Notes: generated by a model not told the origin, from the letters alone. A stretch of DNA of 28,800 nt from JADHUC01 sp964617665 (GCA_964617665.1 CAZUAH010000132.1:1-28800); one strand, 5' to 3'. Counted from the stretch's first letter, positions 20,169 through 28,800 are shown. A program made the numbers and translations.

Positions 20169-21503
20169 TTACAACACCTTCGTAACACCTGGAATCGGTA
20201 CGGGGTATTTTCCATCCTCACCGGGCAAAACAGGCGGCTCTGCGTCCCACGCGTAGCTCTTCGGCGCCAACACTCGATCGGATGCGTAGGCTTCGTCCCA
20301 GGTGATTCGCTGACCGCTGTGCGTGGCCATGCGGCCGAGAATAGCCAGCATCGTACTGCGAGCCATCGAAAGGCTGTCGTTGATCGGCTTGCCCGTCTCA
20401 ATTCCTGCGAACATCTCACGGAAAGTGTTGATCTCTGGATGGACCGGCGGCTTCTCAGCCTCCCAGTTCACTTCGCCCTCGATGCGAAAGCTGCCCCAGC
20501 CGCCGCGTCCCTTCGTCAAGCGGCCTTTGGTGCCTAGCACCAAGTAGGAAACGTCGCGGTAGCAGCCGGCCTGCTGGCGAGTGAGTGCATACACCTGCTC
20601 GCCGCCGGGATATTCAAACACGACAGCATGGTGATCGAAGATATCGCCGAACTTGGGATCGGTACGCACCTGACGACCGCCGTAGCCCCACGCGTCCACG
20701 GGCGGCTGCTCCTGCATGAGCCAGCCCACCACGTCCATGAAGTGCACGTGCTGTTCGACAATGTGATCGCCGGATAGCCAAGTGAAGTAGTACCAGTTGC
20801 GCATCTGAAATTCCATTTCCGACCACTCGGGCTTCCGGCCGCGATGCCAGAGGAAACCGGTGTTGTAGGTCCCCTGGATAGCCACGATGTCGCCGATGGC
20901 ACCGTCGCGCACTCGCTTGACCGCTTCGCGCGCCGTATCGCCATATCGAGTCTCGAACCCACTGACGAAACTGATGTTCTTCTCTTTCGCTTTCTCGCCC
21001 GCTGCCAGCACACGACGAACGCCCGGCGCGTCGACCGCCATCGGCTTTTCGGCAAACACATGCACGCCGGCGTCCACGCAGGCTTCGATGTGCTGGGGTC
21101 GGAAATGAGGCGGCTCGCCCAGGATCACCATGTCCACCCCGCTTTCGATTAGCTTTTCGTGGCAGTCGAATCCGGAGAAGCAACGGTCGTCGCTTACCGC
21201 AACCTGATCGCCCGCACGTCGTTCGATCGATTTTCGAGCCATTTCCATCCGATCACCAAAGGCGTCGGCCATCGCCGTCAGCCGCGCATTCGGGTTGACG
21301 CTCAAAGCACTGGCTACGGCTCCAGAACCGCGACCGCCACAGCCGACTAGGCCAATGTTCAGCACACCGCTCCCCGCGGCATGGGCACTTCGGTTGATCG
21401 CCAAGCTGCCAGCCACGCCCGCGCCGGCCACGGCGGCGGAACTGGCCAGGAAATCCCGGCGTGTCGGCAATCGATCCGATTTGGTTTCAGGTTTGTGTGT
21501 CAT
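20169..21503 (-). CDS. Tat-exported Gfo/Idh/MocA family oxidoreductase
   Basis: A 444-residue exported NAD(P)-dependent oxidoreductase. The ATG at 21503 is preceded by AGGGAG at 6 bases and the N-terminus is a clear Tat signal (TRRDFLASSAAVAGAGVAG, residues 14-32). The Rossmann motif GLVGCGGRGSG is at 51-61 and EKP is at 152-154. The substrate domain has the HVHFMDVVGWLMQ and YGGRQVRTDP segments seen in planctomycete members. It is a distant paralog of the protein at 2217-3530, sharing family motifs but little else by eye. On the same strand upstream lie the FAD-oxidoreductase stub and the heparinase-like lyase, so it may have belonged to a sugar-processing operon. The substrate is unknown. 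Confidence 0.94.
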   Translation of the reverse strand: MTHKPETKSDRLPTRRDFLASSAAVAGAGVAGSLAINRSAHAAGSGVLNIGLVGCGGRGSGAVASALSVNPNARLTAMADAFGDRMEMARKSIERRAGDQVAVSDDRCFSGFDCHEKLIESGVDMVILGEPPHFRPQHIEACVDAGVHVFAEKPMAVDAPGVRRVLAAGEKAKEKNISFVSGFETRYGDTAREAVKRVRDGAIGDIVAIQGTYNTGFLWHRGRKPEWSEMEFQMRNWYYFTWLSGDHIVEQHVHFMDVVGWLMQEQPPVDAWGYGGRQVRTDPKFGDIFDHHAVVFEYPGGEQVYALTRQQAGCYRDVSYLVLGTKGRLTKGRGGWGSFRIEGEVNWEAEKPPVHPEINTFREMFAGIETGKPINDSLSMARSTMLAILGRMATHSGQRITWDEAYASDRVLAPKSYAWDAEPPVLPGEDGKYPVPIPGVTKVL

Positions 21504-21589
21504 CGCAGTCTCCCTTCGCGAGTCGAGTTAGCTACTCTTCAAGTCGGCTCGTCAGCCTCTGAACATCGTACCGAGTGCTCAGTGCCAAG

Positions 21590-21877
21590 TCATCCAAGCT
21601 CCATCCCGTTTTCCTGCAATTCCCCGATTAGCATCTTTACGTCAATATCGGCGAAGCTCACGTTTTGCCCCACGACCTGCTTGGCCGCCTGGCCTGCTGC
21701 TTGGCCCATCGCCATGCATGGCGACATGACGCGGATCGAACCGAGTATGTCGCGATCGACACTGACCGCGCGACCCGGACAAATCAGATTCCGGATGGGT
21801 CGGGGCACCATAACGCGATAAGGAACGGCCTTGCGTCTTGGCAGTCCGCAGCGATTTGGCGCTTCGCCGAGATCGAG
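21590..21877 (-). pseudogene. C-terminal stub of an FAD-dependent oxidoreductase
   Basis: A 95-codon minus-strand frame with a TAA in frame at its head (21878-21880) and a proper stop at 21590. The translation reads LDLGEAPNRCGLPRRKAVPY, then RVMVPRPIRNLICPGR, AVSVDRDILGSIRVMSPCMA and MGQAAGQAAK. This is the conserved last part of FAD-dependent oxidoreductases of the FAD_oxidored type (I-x-N-L-x-x-x-G-R ... S-x-R-V-M-x-x-C-M-A-M-G-Q-A-A-G), which normally run to several hundred residues. The FAD-binding N-terminus is absent because the lyase gene ends 4 bp upstream. An internal ATG at 21811 could start a 73-residue product, but it would be non-functional. I judge it a deletion remnant. Confidence 0.75.
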
Positions 21878-21881
21878 TTAG

Positions 21882-24800
21882 TCACCTCGCTACCCTACGA
21901 CTGATGGTCCGAGCGGCGCCGTCTCCGTTTTCTACGGTGGTTCCGCGACAGGTAAGGCGGCCTCGACGCGGCAGCGATAGTCGAACACCTTTCGGCCGAA
22001 TCTGGACAGCACCGGCTTTGCCGTAGAATTGAATTCCGTCGGCCTCGAAACGGAAGTTCTGCAGCGCAAGCATCGCGTAGTCCGTGCCAAAGTTGCTTTC
22101 GATCTTCACAACACGACCGTCCGCCAGAGCTGTCATCTTTGGCGTCGGTTGATCTTTCATCACTGGATAGAGCACCGCGGCCAATGGCTGATCGGGAGGC
22201 ATTTTGACCTGCAGGCAACGCTGCGTCGATTCTCTACTGGCGAAGCTGCTGGCTCCGGCCTGTCGTGTGATTTGGCTCGTTGTGGGCCGCACGTCGTTGG
22301 GCTCGGCAAAGAAGACAGCCAAGTCCACGTCGAACCGTCCCGCGGCGCGAATCGGCTCCGCCGTGATCGGCGGTGCGTTGTCGGTGGCGATCCAGACTCG
22401 CCAGTCGGCTTCTCGCCCCGACAACACGCTGTCGCGAATCATAAAGTAGTTGGGACCCAGCGGATCGTCGTCCTTGACAAACAGAATCTGCCGATTCCAG
22501 CCGGCCCGTTCGCCACGCAAGTAGTCGGCACCGTCGCCAGCGGCGAATTCACGAATCCGGCCCTCGTTGCCAAGTTGTTCCACAAAGCCGTCGTCTACGC
22601 GACTGTGGTCGGCGGCCGGCGCGCGCCCGTAGTAGCCGAAGTCCTCGCACAGCGGACTTCCCTTGCCCCAGAGGATGAACGATCCTTCGTCGTAATCATA
22701 GTGCTCGTGCATGGGGCCCTGGATGTAGTGCAGGTACGTCTCTCGGTCGCTGGGGAAATGGGACCGAAACACCGCGCCGGCGTTGGGAAACAACTCACTG
22801 CCCCACGCCGGAGCGCGGGCTGGCATGGACTCGTCCAAGACGACTTGCTCGTAGCCTTGCACGCCTGGGAAGGCGCCGCCGATGCCGGGAATCCGTGGCA
22901 TGCCGTGTGCCTTCCACATCCACTGCATTTCGCTGGCGAACCTGGGGTCCTTGTCGCGGAACAAACACGCGGTCCAGCCCGGCAGGCACGTCCGTTCGCC
23001 CAGATACGTGTTTCCGATCGCCGGCATGTGGCGATCACCCTCCAAGCGAGGATCGGGCGGCGTGGAGATTTTCGCCAGCCAAGCCAACGCACTTTTTAAC
23101 TTGGGATGGTATTGCCATTCCGTCTCGCTGAAGCCCGTGTTGCGGAGCGCCAACGCCAGCGAGATAATCGCATCCATGCTGGCCGCCATGTAATGAGGCG
23201 CTTCGAGCCACCCGCCGTTCGGTCCACACCACTGGTCGAGTTCGCGGTCCATTTCGTCGATGGCAAGCTGAGCCCAATTGCGTGAGTCGGGATGGTTGCT
23301 TATCGAGCATGCTATCAGGCCGAGCATGCCGCGCGCCATCGTTGTCATGTTCGGGTTGGCCCGGTAGCCACGCTCGGGCGAGTGGAATGTGGGACTGTAC
23401 ATCGTATAACCAAGGAAAGCCAATTGGGCCTTCAAACGAGTCCGTTCTTCCGGCGTTAGCACTCCCGGCGCCATCGCTAAATCGGCCAGGATGGCACTCC
23501 ACATCATGGCGCGTGTACGGTGATGTGGAGAGCTTCCCTGGTTCCGTAGCCGGTCTTGCTTGACGAATCCATCGACCGCGCCCTGCGCCAATTCCATCAC
23601 CTTGCCAGCGATGTTTCGCCCCAACTCCTTGTCGCCGGTGGCGAGGAAGTAACTGACGTGGTCCTCCATGCGGTAGGGGAAGATCTGCGTTGTTCGCAGC
23701 TTGGCCAACTGGTCGGGATCGACCTTGAATCGCTTCCGAAATCTCGCCAACTCATCCCCGGTCAGAAAAAGGCCGGGATGCGCAGTTTGTCGGTCATCCC
23801 ACTCCAGCACATAGTTCTTGACGCGGTCCAGGGCAAGTTCGTCGTGTCTAATCAAGTGTTGTTGAGGAAGCGGCGCAACACGTGCTTTCTTTTCAGGCAC
23901 CGATTCGGCCTTCGACAACGCGGCCAACATCCACTGGCGCCGATAGCCGCGCAGTTGGAGCTTAGCCACGAGGTCCGACTTGCGGAACGGAATCGTCGTT
24001 TGCCATTCTGTGCGGCCCGGTTCGACCCACACGCCGGGCTCGCGTGCACCGATCATCAGCAAATCGTCACTGCCGCTACGGCAGAAGCCCGCCCAATGCG
24101 CCTCGGGTATTGTGTTCCACCACGTAGGCCAAGCATTCAGCAGGAAGGCCGTCTCGCCAGCGACCGAAGACGTTTTCACCAAGCGGCAGGTGTTTTGGTT
24201 GTCGCGATAGAACAATTCGTCCGGCGAGAAGCCCTTGGCCAGATCAAGCAAGTACGCGGAACCCTCCGGCATATCAAACTCTTCGTCCACCAGCACGACC
24301 GGCTGGCCCGCGATCATCCGAAACCGTAATCGCCAGTAGCCGAACTTGGGAAACTCGTAACTCACCAGCACCTCGGCAAAGACTGGGCCGCCAGCAAGGA
24401 CGGTTGTCTCGCACGACTTCGGCACCAACGACGATTCAAGCTGCCCACCGCCGACCCAGCGCCCCGATTTGAGGCGAATACCCGCGATCGGTCCGCCCGT
24501 CAAGGCTTCTCGCCCGCCGAGACGAATTCCCGTCAATGCGTTCTCTAACGTCACCGATTCGTTTGCTTCGCGGATGCGAAGATCGGTGGTGCGGGCCGGG
24601 TTTCCTCGAATCAATCGGTACTCGCTTGCTCCGAACTCCGCAACCGACGCAATGAAGGCGATGGAATCTCGCTCGGAAGTGGTCAAGTCGGCCGGAACCC
24701 ACTGATGCACCACGGGCTTATTGTCAGGCCCCACCAGCGCAAGGTCGTCGCGCTGAAACACATCCTTGGACACGGGAAACAAAACGACCTCGTCTTGCCA

Positions 24801-24950
24801 CTCGCGTTTGAGGAAATCGCGAAGGGCAAACGTGGCGACGACTTGTTGCGCCATCGCGGTAGATGCGCATAGACACGCTACGATCAGTAGGACAGCGATC
24901 CGTCTAGCAATGGAGCGGACGGCCGCCTTTAGGGCATCGCTTTTCTTCAT
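21882..24950 (-). CDS. secreted heparinase II/III-like polysaccharide lyase
   Basis: A 1022-residue exported enzyme likely to cleave a uronic-acid-containing polysaccharide by beta-elimination. The frame is open back to 25802, but the true start is 24950: a GGGGAAAG stands upstream and a signal peptide follows (IARRIAVLLIVACLCASTAMA, cleavage near residue 34); the upstream part merely lies antisense to the next gene. Residues 40-380 form a beta-rich N-terminal region of unknown type. About 384-700 is an alpha-helical toroid-like region (NPNMTTMARGMLGLIACSIS; GPNGGWLEAPHYMAASMDAI), and from about 746 comes the heparinase II/III beta-sandwich with the hallmark HEHYDYDEGSFILWGKGSPL. The C-terminus is beta-strand rich. 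The gene is divergent from the HzsA-like gene and followed by the FAD-oxidoreductase stub. The exact substrate is not readable. Confidence 0.85.
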   Translation of the reverse strand: MKKSDALKAAVRSIARRIAVLLIVACLCASTAMAQQVVATFALRDFLKREWQDEVVLFPVSKDVFQRDDLALVGPDNKPVVHQWVPADLTTSERDSIAFIASVAEFGASEYRLIRGNPARTTDLRIREANESVTLENALTGIRLGGREALTGGPIAGIRLKSGRWVGGGQLESSLVPKSCETTVLAGGPVFAEVLVSYEFPKFGYWRLRFRMIAGQPVVLVDEEFDMPEGSAYLLDLAKGFSPDELFYRDNQNTCRLVKTSSVAGETAFLLNAWPTWWNTIPEAHWAGFCRSGSDDLLMIGAREPGVWVEPGRTEWQTTIPFRKSDLVAKLQLRGYRRQWMLAALSKAESVPEKKARVAPLPQQHLIRHDELALDRVKNYVLEWDDRQTAHPGLFLTGDELARFRKRFKVDPDQLAKLRTTQIFPYRMEDHVSYFLATGDKELGRNIAGKVMELAQGAVDGFVKQDRLRNQGSSPHHRTRAMMWSAILADLAMAPGVLTPEERTRLKAQLAFLGYTMYSPTFHSPERGYRANPNMTTMARGMLGLIACSISNHPDSRNWAQLAIDEMDRELDQWCGPNGGWLEAPHYMAASMDAIISLALALRNTGFSETEWQYHPKLKSALAWLAKISTPPDPRLEGDRHMPAIGNTYLGERTCLPGWTACLFRDKDPRFASEMQWMWKAHGMPRIPGIGGAFPGVQGYEQVVLDESMPARAPAWGSELFPNAGAVFRSHFPSDRETYLHYIQGPMHEHYDYDEGSFILWGKGSPLCEDFGYYGRAPAADHSRVDDGFVEQLGNEGRIREFAAGDGADYLRGERAGWNRQILFVKDDDPLGPNYFMIRDSVLSGREADWRVWIATDNAPPITAEPIRAAGRFDVDLAVFFAEPNDVRPTTSQITRQAGASSFASRESTQRCLQVKMPPDQPLAAVLYPVMKDQPTPKMTALADGRVVKIESNFGTDYAMLALQNFRFEADGIQFYGKAGAVQIRPKGVRLSLPRRGRLTCRGTTVENGDGAARTISRRVAR

Positions 24951-25154
24951 GGGTGCTTTCCCCGTTCGATTTGTGAAATTGGCTTCAGATCGGGTCGCTC
25001 CTCGCTGCAATGCTCGTGACCACTTCAGGATTGTAACGGGCAAATCCATCGCATGCTGGGGTGAAACACCACTGGCGTCGCTTTTTGTGCTGTATCGAGT
25101 TACCATGAGAAGAAGTTGATACGTGGCATTCATGGAACTGATGAGGATACGGAC

Positions 25155-28100
25155 ATGAGTCAACGATTTCTGGTTGTCGGTACATTGCTGGTCGCTTGCT
25201 GGCCATTCATGCAGGCCGTGTTCGCTGAACAGAAGGGCCCAAAGGTCGTCTACGTTCATGCGCGTGTAGACAGCGAGGCCAGCGGGTACGAAGGCGTCAA
25301 CGCGTTGGATGGCAACCCCAACACGATTTGGCACACGCAGTTCCGAAACGGCAGTCCCAAGCATCCGCACGAAATCGTTGTCGACCTCGGCAAGAGCTAC
25401 GAGATTACGGGGTTCGCATACTTGCCTCGACCAGATGGCGGCAACGGGACGATCAAGGACTACGAGTTCTTTGTCAGCGAAAACGATAAGGACTTCGGGC
25501 AACCGGTCGCCAAGGGAGCATTTCGCCGAAGCCTGAGCGTGACCACCGTCAGACTCCGTGCGAAGAAGACAGGGCGTTACGCAAAGCTCGTGGCGTTGTC
25601 CGAAATCGCAGGTAAACCGTGGACTTCGATCGCCGGGCTGCAAATCCTGTCGGATGGGGTCGAGTTCAAGACGCAGGGTTCGCGTCGGGCCGTCGTCCGT
25701 GGCTCGTCGCCGTCTCGACCGACGCTGAAACGGCAAGGGTCCGACGACGGTACGGTCGCCGGTGCTCTGGAATTCGCGCGACAGACGTTGGCTTACGTCC
25801 AAGAGACTTTACCTCTGCCACGCTTTTCCGAAGAGCTGAAGACGCTTGAACGAAAGGCCGAGCAGACGGCGGATGAGGCGGATCGACAATCGCTCTACAG
25901 CGAGATCAAGGACCTACGCCGGAAGATCATCCTGTCACACCCATCGCTCGATTTCCGCCGTTTGCTGATCAACAAGCGTCCGCCTCCGGCCTTCTCTCAC
26001 CAGAGCGATCAGTACCTGGGCCGATACAGTGGCCTGGGTGATGGGTTGGTGATACTGGACGACTGGAAGACTGATCCCAAACCGACGGTTGTGCTTTCGG
26101 GGCAACTGCCGCCCGGTTCCATGTTGCATCCCGACTTGTCGTTCGATGCTCGAAAGATCCTGTTCTCCTATTGTGATCACACGGAACCCAAGGCCGATCT
26201 GCGGCGGTTTTTCATTTACGAAGTGCATGTCGATGGCAGCGGTCTGCGGCAGATTACCGGTACGGCCATTGATTCGCTGGAGGGTTTCGAAGGCCGCGAG
26301 ACAGTCATGATCGAGGACTGGGATCCGTGCTACCTGCCGGATGGCGGCATCGCTTTCATCAGTACGCGCAACCAGGCCGGCGTGCGATGTCACCACGGGG
26401 GACGCTACTGTCCAACCTATACGCTCTACCGCTGCGAGTACGATGGATCGGACATCCGGCCCATGGTCTACGGCGAAGCGAACGAGTGGGATCCCAGCGT
26501 GATGCACGACGGGCGAATCATCTGGACTCGTTGGGATTACATCAACCGCCACGACACGATTTACCAGAGCCTCTGGACGATCCGTCCCGACGGCACCGGG
26601 ACGGCGCACTTCTACGGCAACTACTCGCGCAATCCTTGCAGCATCGCCGAAGCCCGGTCGATTCCAGACTCGCACAAGGTGGTCGCTACCGCCACGGCAC
26701 ATCACAGCTACACGGCCGGTTCGATGATCGTGATCGACCCGCAGGTCGGCCAGGACGGTGACGCACCGCTCGAGCGCATCACTCCGGAAATCCCATTCCC
26801 GGAAACCGAGGGCTGGGGCCAAAATGCCACCGCCACGCCGTGGCCGCTGAACGAGGAGTTGTTCCTGGTCGCGTACTCGCAGGAAACGCACGCTCGCCAA
26901 GGCGGTCGCAATTCGCCGAACGCGTATGCAATTTACCTGGTCGACACGCTGGGCGGACGCGAGCTGATCTATCGCGACTCGGAGCAATCATGCTTCGCCC
27001 CCATGCCCATCGTGCCGCGCCCCATGCCGCCTACACTGCCGTCGACACTTGCGGCGGAGGAAGAGGAAAAGACCGGCGTCTTCTACGTGAGAGACGTATA
27101 CCAGAGCACTGAGGAGTACCCGCAGGGCAGTATCAAGAGTCTTCGCGTGCTCCGCATGTATCCACAGACCACCATTCGCGTTCCGGATCGCAGTGCAACG
27201 CTGTTTGAAACACCCAAGCAAGTGTTGGGGACCGTGCCGGTCGAAGAGGACGGCTCGGTGGCGTTTCGAGCCCCCGCTGAACAGCCGCTGATGTTTCAAC
27301 TGTTGGACGAAAACGGCATGGCGGTGATGGGGATGAGATCGTTCGTCTACCTTCATCCGGGCGAGACGGCCACTTGCGTCGGCTGTCATGAGCAGCGGAA
27401 CTCCAGCCCAAAGCGAGTGCCGCTTCCATCGGACGTGAGCGTTCGCAAGCTTGCGCCGTCCGCCGGGCCTCGATACGACGGCGGCTTGAGTTTCGCTCGC
27501 ACTGTCCAACCGGTATTGGATCGACACTGCATCGCGTGTCACGGACTGGAGAAGACCGAAGGCGGGATCAACCTGCTTGGCACCATGGACGCCGGACCAT
27601 TGAAGCTTGGGAAAATCCGGGCCAGCGCAGCGTATCATTCGTTGACTCGGAAACCGGGGCTCGTATCGATTGCCCACCGCAACAAGGAGACCGCCTTCAG
27701 CGTACCGAGAGACTATTACTCGCACGCAGGGCGGTTGGCGCGGTTGCTCCTGGACGGTGACGAACACCACAAACCGCTCGGTGGCCCAGACGGCATTGAT
27801 CGAGACGGCTTCCAGCGCATCGTCGACTGGCTCGATGTTAACGCCGAGTTCTACGGCGACTACTCCTGGAACAAACAGGAATGGGTCGATTCGAAACCGG
27901 ACGGGGAGAAAGCCCTTCGCACATACGTTGCAGCGACGTTCGGCCCCACGCTGGCGGAAGAACCCTACGCCGCGCTGGTGAATGTGTGCGTCCCCACCGA
28001 GAGCCGCATTCTCAAAGCGCCGCTGGCCGAGGCGGCCGGTGGTTGGGGACAAATCGACGGCGACTGGGCTAGCACACAAGCGCTGGGCTATCAAAAGATG

Positions 28101-28265
28101 CTGGAATTAGTAGATGCATCAATCGGCACACTGGAAGCCCGCGACATCTGCGGCACCTGCAACCGGACTCCCTGCGAATGCCGCGGCTGCTGGGTCCGGC
28201 AGGCCCGAGCGGATCATCAACAGAAGGCCGCCCCGCGCATAACCGATGCGGGCCCAAGTCCATAG
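25155..28265 (+). CDS. discoidin plus hydrazine-synthase-alpha-like di-haem protein
   Basis: A 1036-residue exported c-type cytochrome-like protein. The ATG at 25155 has GAGG 8 bases upstream and opens a signal peptide (FLVVGTLLVACWPFMQAVFA, cleavage after residue 24). Residues 31-166 are an F5/8-type (discoidin) carbohydrate-binding-like domain (GVNALDGNPNTIWHTQF; HEIVVDLGK). A charged coiled-coil-like stretch follows (215-265). Residues about 290-600 form a propeller matching the hydrazine synthase alpha middle domain family (CYLPDGGIAFISTR; NEWDPSVMHDGRIIWTRWDY). Two haem c sites follow: CVGCH at 741-745 and CIACH at 792-796. The C-terminus adds CGTC...CECRGC at 999-1012. Such proteins are widespread in non-anammox planctomycetes, so hydrazine synthesis should not be assumed; an extracytoplasmic redox or glycan-linked role is inferred. 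Confidence 0.88.
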   Translation: MSQRFLVVGTLLVACWPFMQAVFAEQKGPKVVYVHARVDSEASGYEGVNALDGNPNTIWHTQFRNGSPKHPHEIVVDLGKSYEITGFAYLPRPDGGNGTIKDYEFFVSENDKDFGQPVAKGAFRRSLSVTTVRLRAKKTGRYAKLVALSEIAGKPWTSIAGLQILSDGVEFKTQGSRRAVVRGSSPSRPTLKRQGSDDGTVAGALEFARQTLAYVQETLPLPRFSEELKTLERKAEQTADEADRQSLYSEIKDLRRKIILSHPSLDFRRLLINKRPPPAFSHQSDQYLGRYSGLGDGLVILDDWKTDPKPTVVLSGQLPPGSMLHPDLSFDARKILFSYCDHTEPKADLRRFFIYEVHVDGSGLRQITGTAIDSLEGFEGRETVMIEDWDPCYLPDGGIAFISTRNQAGVRCHHGGRYCPTYTLYRCEYDGSDIRPMVYGEANEWDPSVMHDGRIIWTRWDYINRHDTIYQSLWTIRPDGTGTAHFYGNYSRNPCSIAEARSIPDSHKVVATATAHHSYTAGSMIVIDPQVGQDGDAPLERITPEIPFPETEGWGQNATATPWPLNEELFLVAYSQETHARQGGRNSPNAYAIYLVDTLGGRELIYRDSEQSCFAPMPIVPRPMPPTLPSTLAAEEEEKTGVFYVRDVYQSTEEYPQGSIKSLRVLRMYPQTTIRVPDRSATLFETPKQVLGTVPVEEDGSVAFRAPAEQPLMFQLLDENGMAVMGMRSFVYLHPGETATCVGCHEQRNSSPKRVPLPSDVSVRKLAPSAGPRYDGGLSFARTVQPVLDRHCIACHGLEKTEGGINLLGTMDAGPLKLGKIRASAAYHSLTRKPGLVSIAHRNKETAFSVPRDYYSHAGRLARLLLDGDEHHKPLGGPDGIDRDGFQRIVDWLDVNAEFYGDYSWNKQEWVDSKPDGEKALRTYVAATFGPTLAEEPYAALVNVCVPTESRILKAPLAEAAGGWGQIDGDWASTQALGYQKMLELVDASIGTLEARDICGTCNRTPCECRGCWVRQARADHQQKAAPRITDAGPSP

Positions 28266-28308
28266 CGTTGAACACAGACTTTTGCACCGAAGGTGTTGTG
28301 ACACATAG

Positions 28309-28371
28309 CCCAGCCCAGCTACCCTGGGAGACGAAGGTGCCAACGAGCCGTCATTGAACCCGACGGGGTTC
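28309..28371. terminator. two hairpins between convergent genes
   Basis: Downstream of the HzsA-like stop lie CCCAG/CTGGG (28314-28318 with 28324-28328) and a perfect GAACCC/GGGTTC stem with GACG loop (28356-28371). The second is GC-rich and could stop transcription from both sides, but there is no T-run. Sequences of this kind also recur as intergenic repeats in planctomycetes, so a repeat element is an alternative. The rest of 28266-28451 shows nothing. Confidence 0.4.
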
Positions 28372-28451
28372 CGTCCGCGCACGTCAGCGCGCAGGCGGCC
28401 GAATCGCGATGTCCAGAACCGCACTCATGATTCGCGTGGCTAACCACTTTC

Positions 28452-28800
28452 TCAAGGGCCTTCGTGGTCCTTTCGCATCAACTCCGCTTTCGGAAACTGG
28501 CTGCGCAACATCGCCCAGATGTAGTCCGACAAGCGGCAGTACGCAATCACTCGCTTCACCTGTGCGCAACAGTTCTTGTAGTGGGGCTCCTCGTCATTTC
28601 CAGCTCTGATGCAAAACCGTTCTACGTCATTATTGGCGGCTTGGTGGATCTCGATCACGTCGAAGTCGAATAGCTCCCGGGCTGGAGTCCACAACGCGCG
28701 CACCTGACCGCTTGCTGTGTCGAACTGCGGATCAGGTTCTTCAGACGCCTTGGAGTCAAGAACACACGCGACTTCGTTTACCCCTTGCCACAGTTGCTCG
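28452..28800 (-). CDS. hypothetical protein, C-terminal part, runs off window
   Basis: A minus-strand frame is open from the right edge of the window to a stop at 28452, at least 115 residues with no need for an internal start (a GTG at 28703 exists but the frame continues upstream). The visible part reads EQLWQGVNEVACVLDSKASE, then TPARELFDFDVIEIHQAANN, RFCIRAGNDEEPHYKNCCAQ and VKRVIAYCRLSDYIWAMLRS. It is soluble-looking, with several cysteines and an amphipathic helical end. I do not recognise the family. It converges on the HzsA-like gene with 186 bp between the stops. Confidence 0.6.
   Translation of the reverse strand, partial: EQLWQGVNEVACVLDSKASEEPDPQFDTASGQVRALWTPARELFDFDVIEIHQAANNDVERFCIRAGNDEEPHYKNCCAQVKRVIAYCRLSDYIWAMLRSQFPKAELMRKDHEGP

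Noticed and set aside
21932..22000. Possible frameshift at the lyase C-terminus giving an alternative end (VFDYRCRVEAALPVAEPP)
   Set aside because: The original frame (GVRLSLPRRGRLTCRGTTV) fits the expected beta-strand end of heparinase-like proteins at least as well, so no frameshift is needed.
24951..25802. N-terminal extension of the lyase frame by 284 codons
   Set aside because: It overlaps the divergent HzsA-like gene antisense, and a signal peptide with upstream purine-rich site begins at 24950.
25935..28094. Minus-strand frames of 350 and 368 codons opposite the HzsA-like gene
   Set aside because: They are antisense shadows in GC-rich coding DNA; the plus strand carries haem motifs, a signal peptide and a discoidin domain.

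Overview
The window looks like a chromosomal stretch of a planctomycete, most likely from the Pirellulales side of the phylum. The markers are a giant surface protein with an N-terminal LEPR-XLL type motif and a C-terminal dockerin, Tat-exported Gfo/Idh/MocA oxidoreductases, several secreted PQQ-type beta-propellers, a BNR-4 propeller, a heparinase II/III type lyase, and a hydrazine-synthase-alpha-like di-haem protein. Nearly every gene has an export signal, and no regulator, transporter or informational gene is present. I saw no tRNA, rRNA, CRISPR array or intact insertion sequence. Assignment to a genus is not possible from this alone.

Layout. Positions 29-5258 hold minus-strand genes: a small secreted ORF coupled to a PQQ-propeller gene (247-1563), then a Tat-Gfo/Idh/MocA gene (2217-3530) behind a second PQQ-propeller gene (3696-5258). 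A gap between them (1564-2216) holds a palindromic element flanked by a 9-bp direct repeat and what looks like a decayed plus-strand gene. Position 5541 starts a plus-strand lipoprotein made of two ungapped copies of a domain I do not recognise. It converges on a 10.7-kb minus-strand gene (6476-17191) that encodes a 3571-residue mosaic: LEPR-XLL, three glycine-rich repeats, beta-helix, CARDB-like, PPC-like, RHS/YD repeats with RHS core, a proline-rich/glycine-zipper linker, a module found in other giant proteins, and a dockerin. The last coding 330 bp contain palindromic REP-like units. Upstream of it lie hairpins, a possible promoter and the C-terminal stub of another PQQ propeller.

Positions 17661-28265 look like a degradative and redox cluster: BNR-4 propeller (-), FHA protein (+), Tat-Gfo/Idh/MocA (-), the C-terminal stub of an FAD-dependent oxidoreductase (-), a secreted heparinase II/III-like lyase (-), and divergently a discoidin plus HzsA-like di-haem protein (+). 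A hypothetical gene enters from the right edge on the minus strand (28452 to edge).

How they may work together (inference): the lyase, BNR-4 protein and oxidoreductases fit uptake or processing of acidic or sulfated polysaccharides in the periplasm, while the giant protein is a surface or exported structural protein. The window is also marked by decay: at least two gene stubs sit directly behind intact genes, which suggests repeated deletion or replacement events. The most unusual items are the mosaic RHS/dockerin protein with REP-like sequence inside its reading frame, the duplicated-domain lipoprotein, the FHA protein lacking the usual phosphate-binding arginine, and the HzsA-like protein with a C-terminal cysteine cluster.
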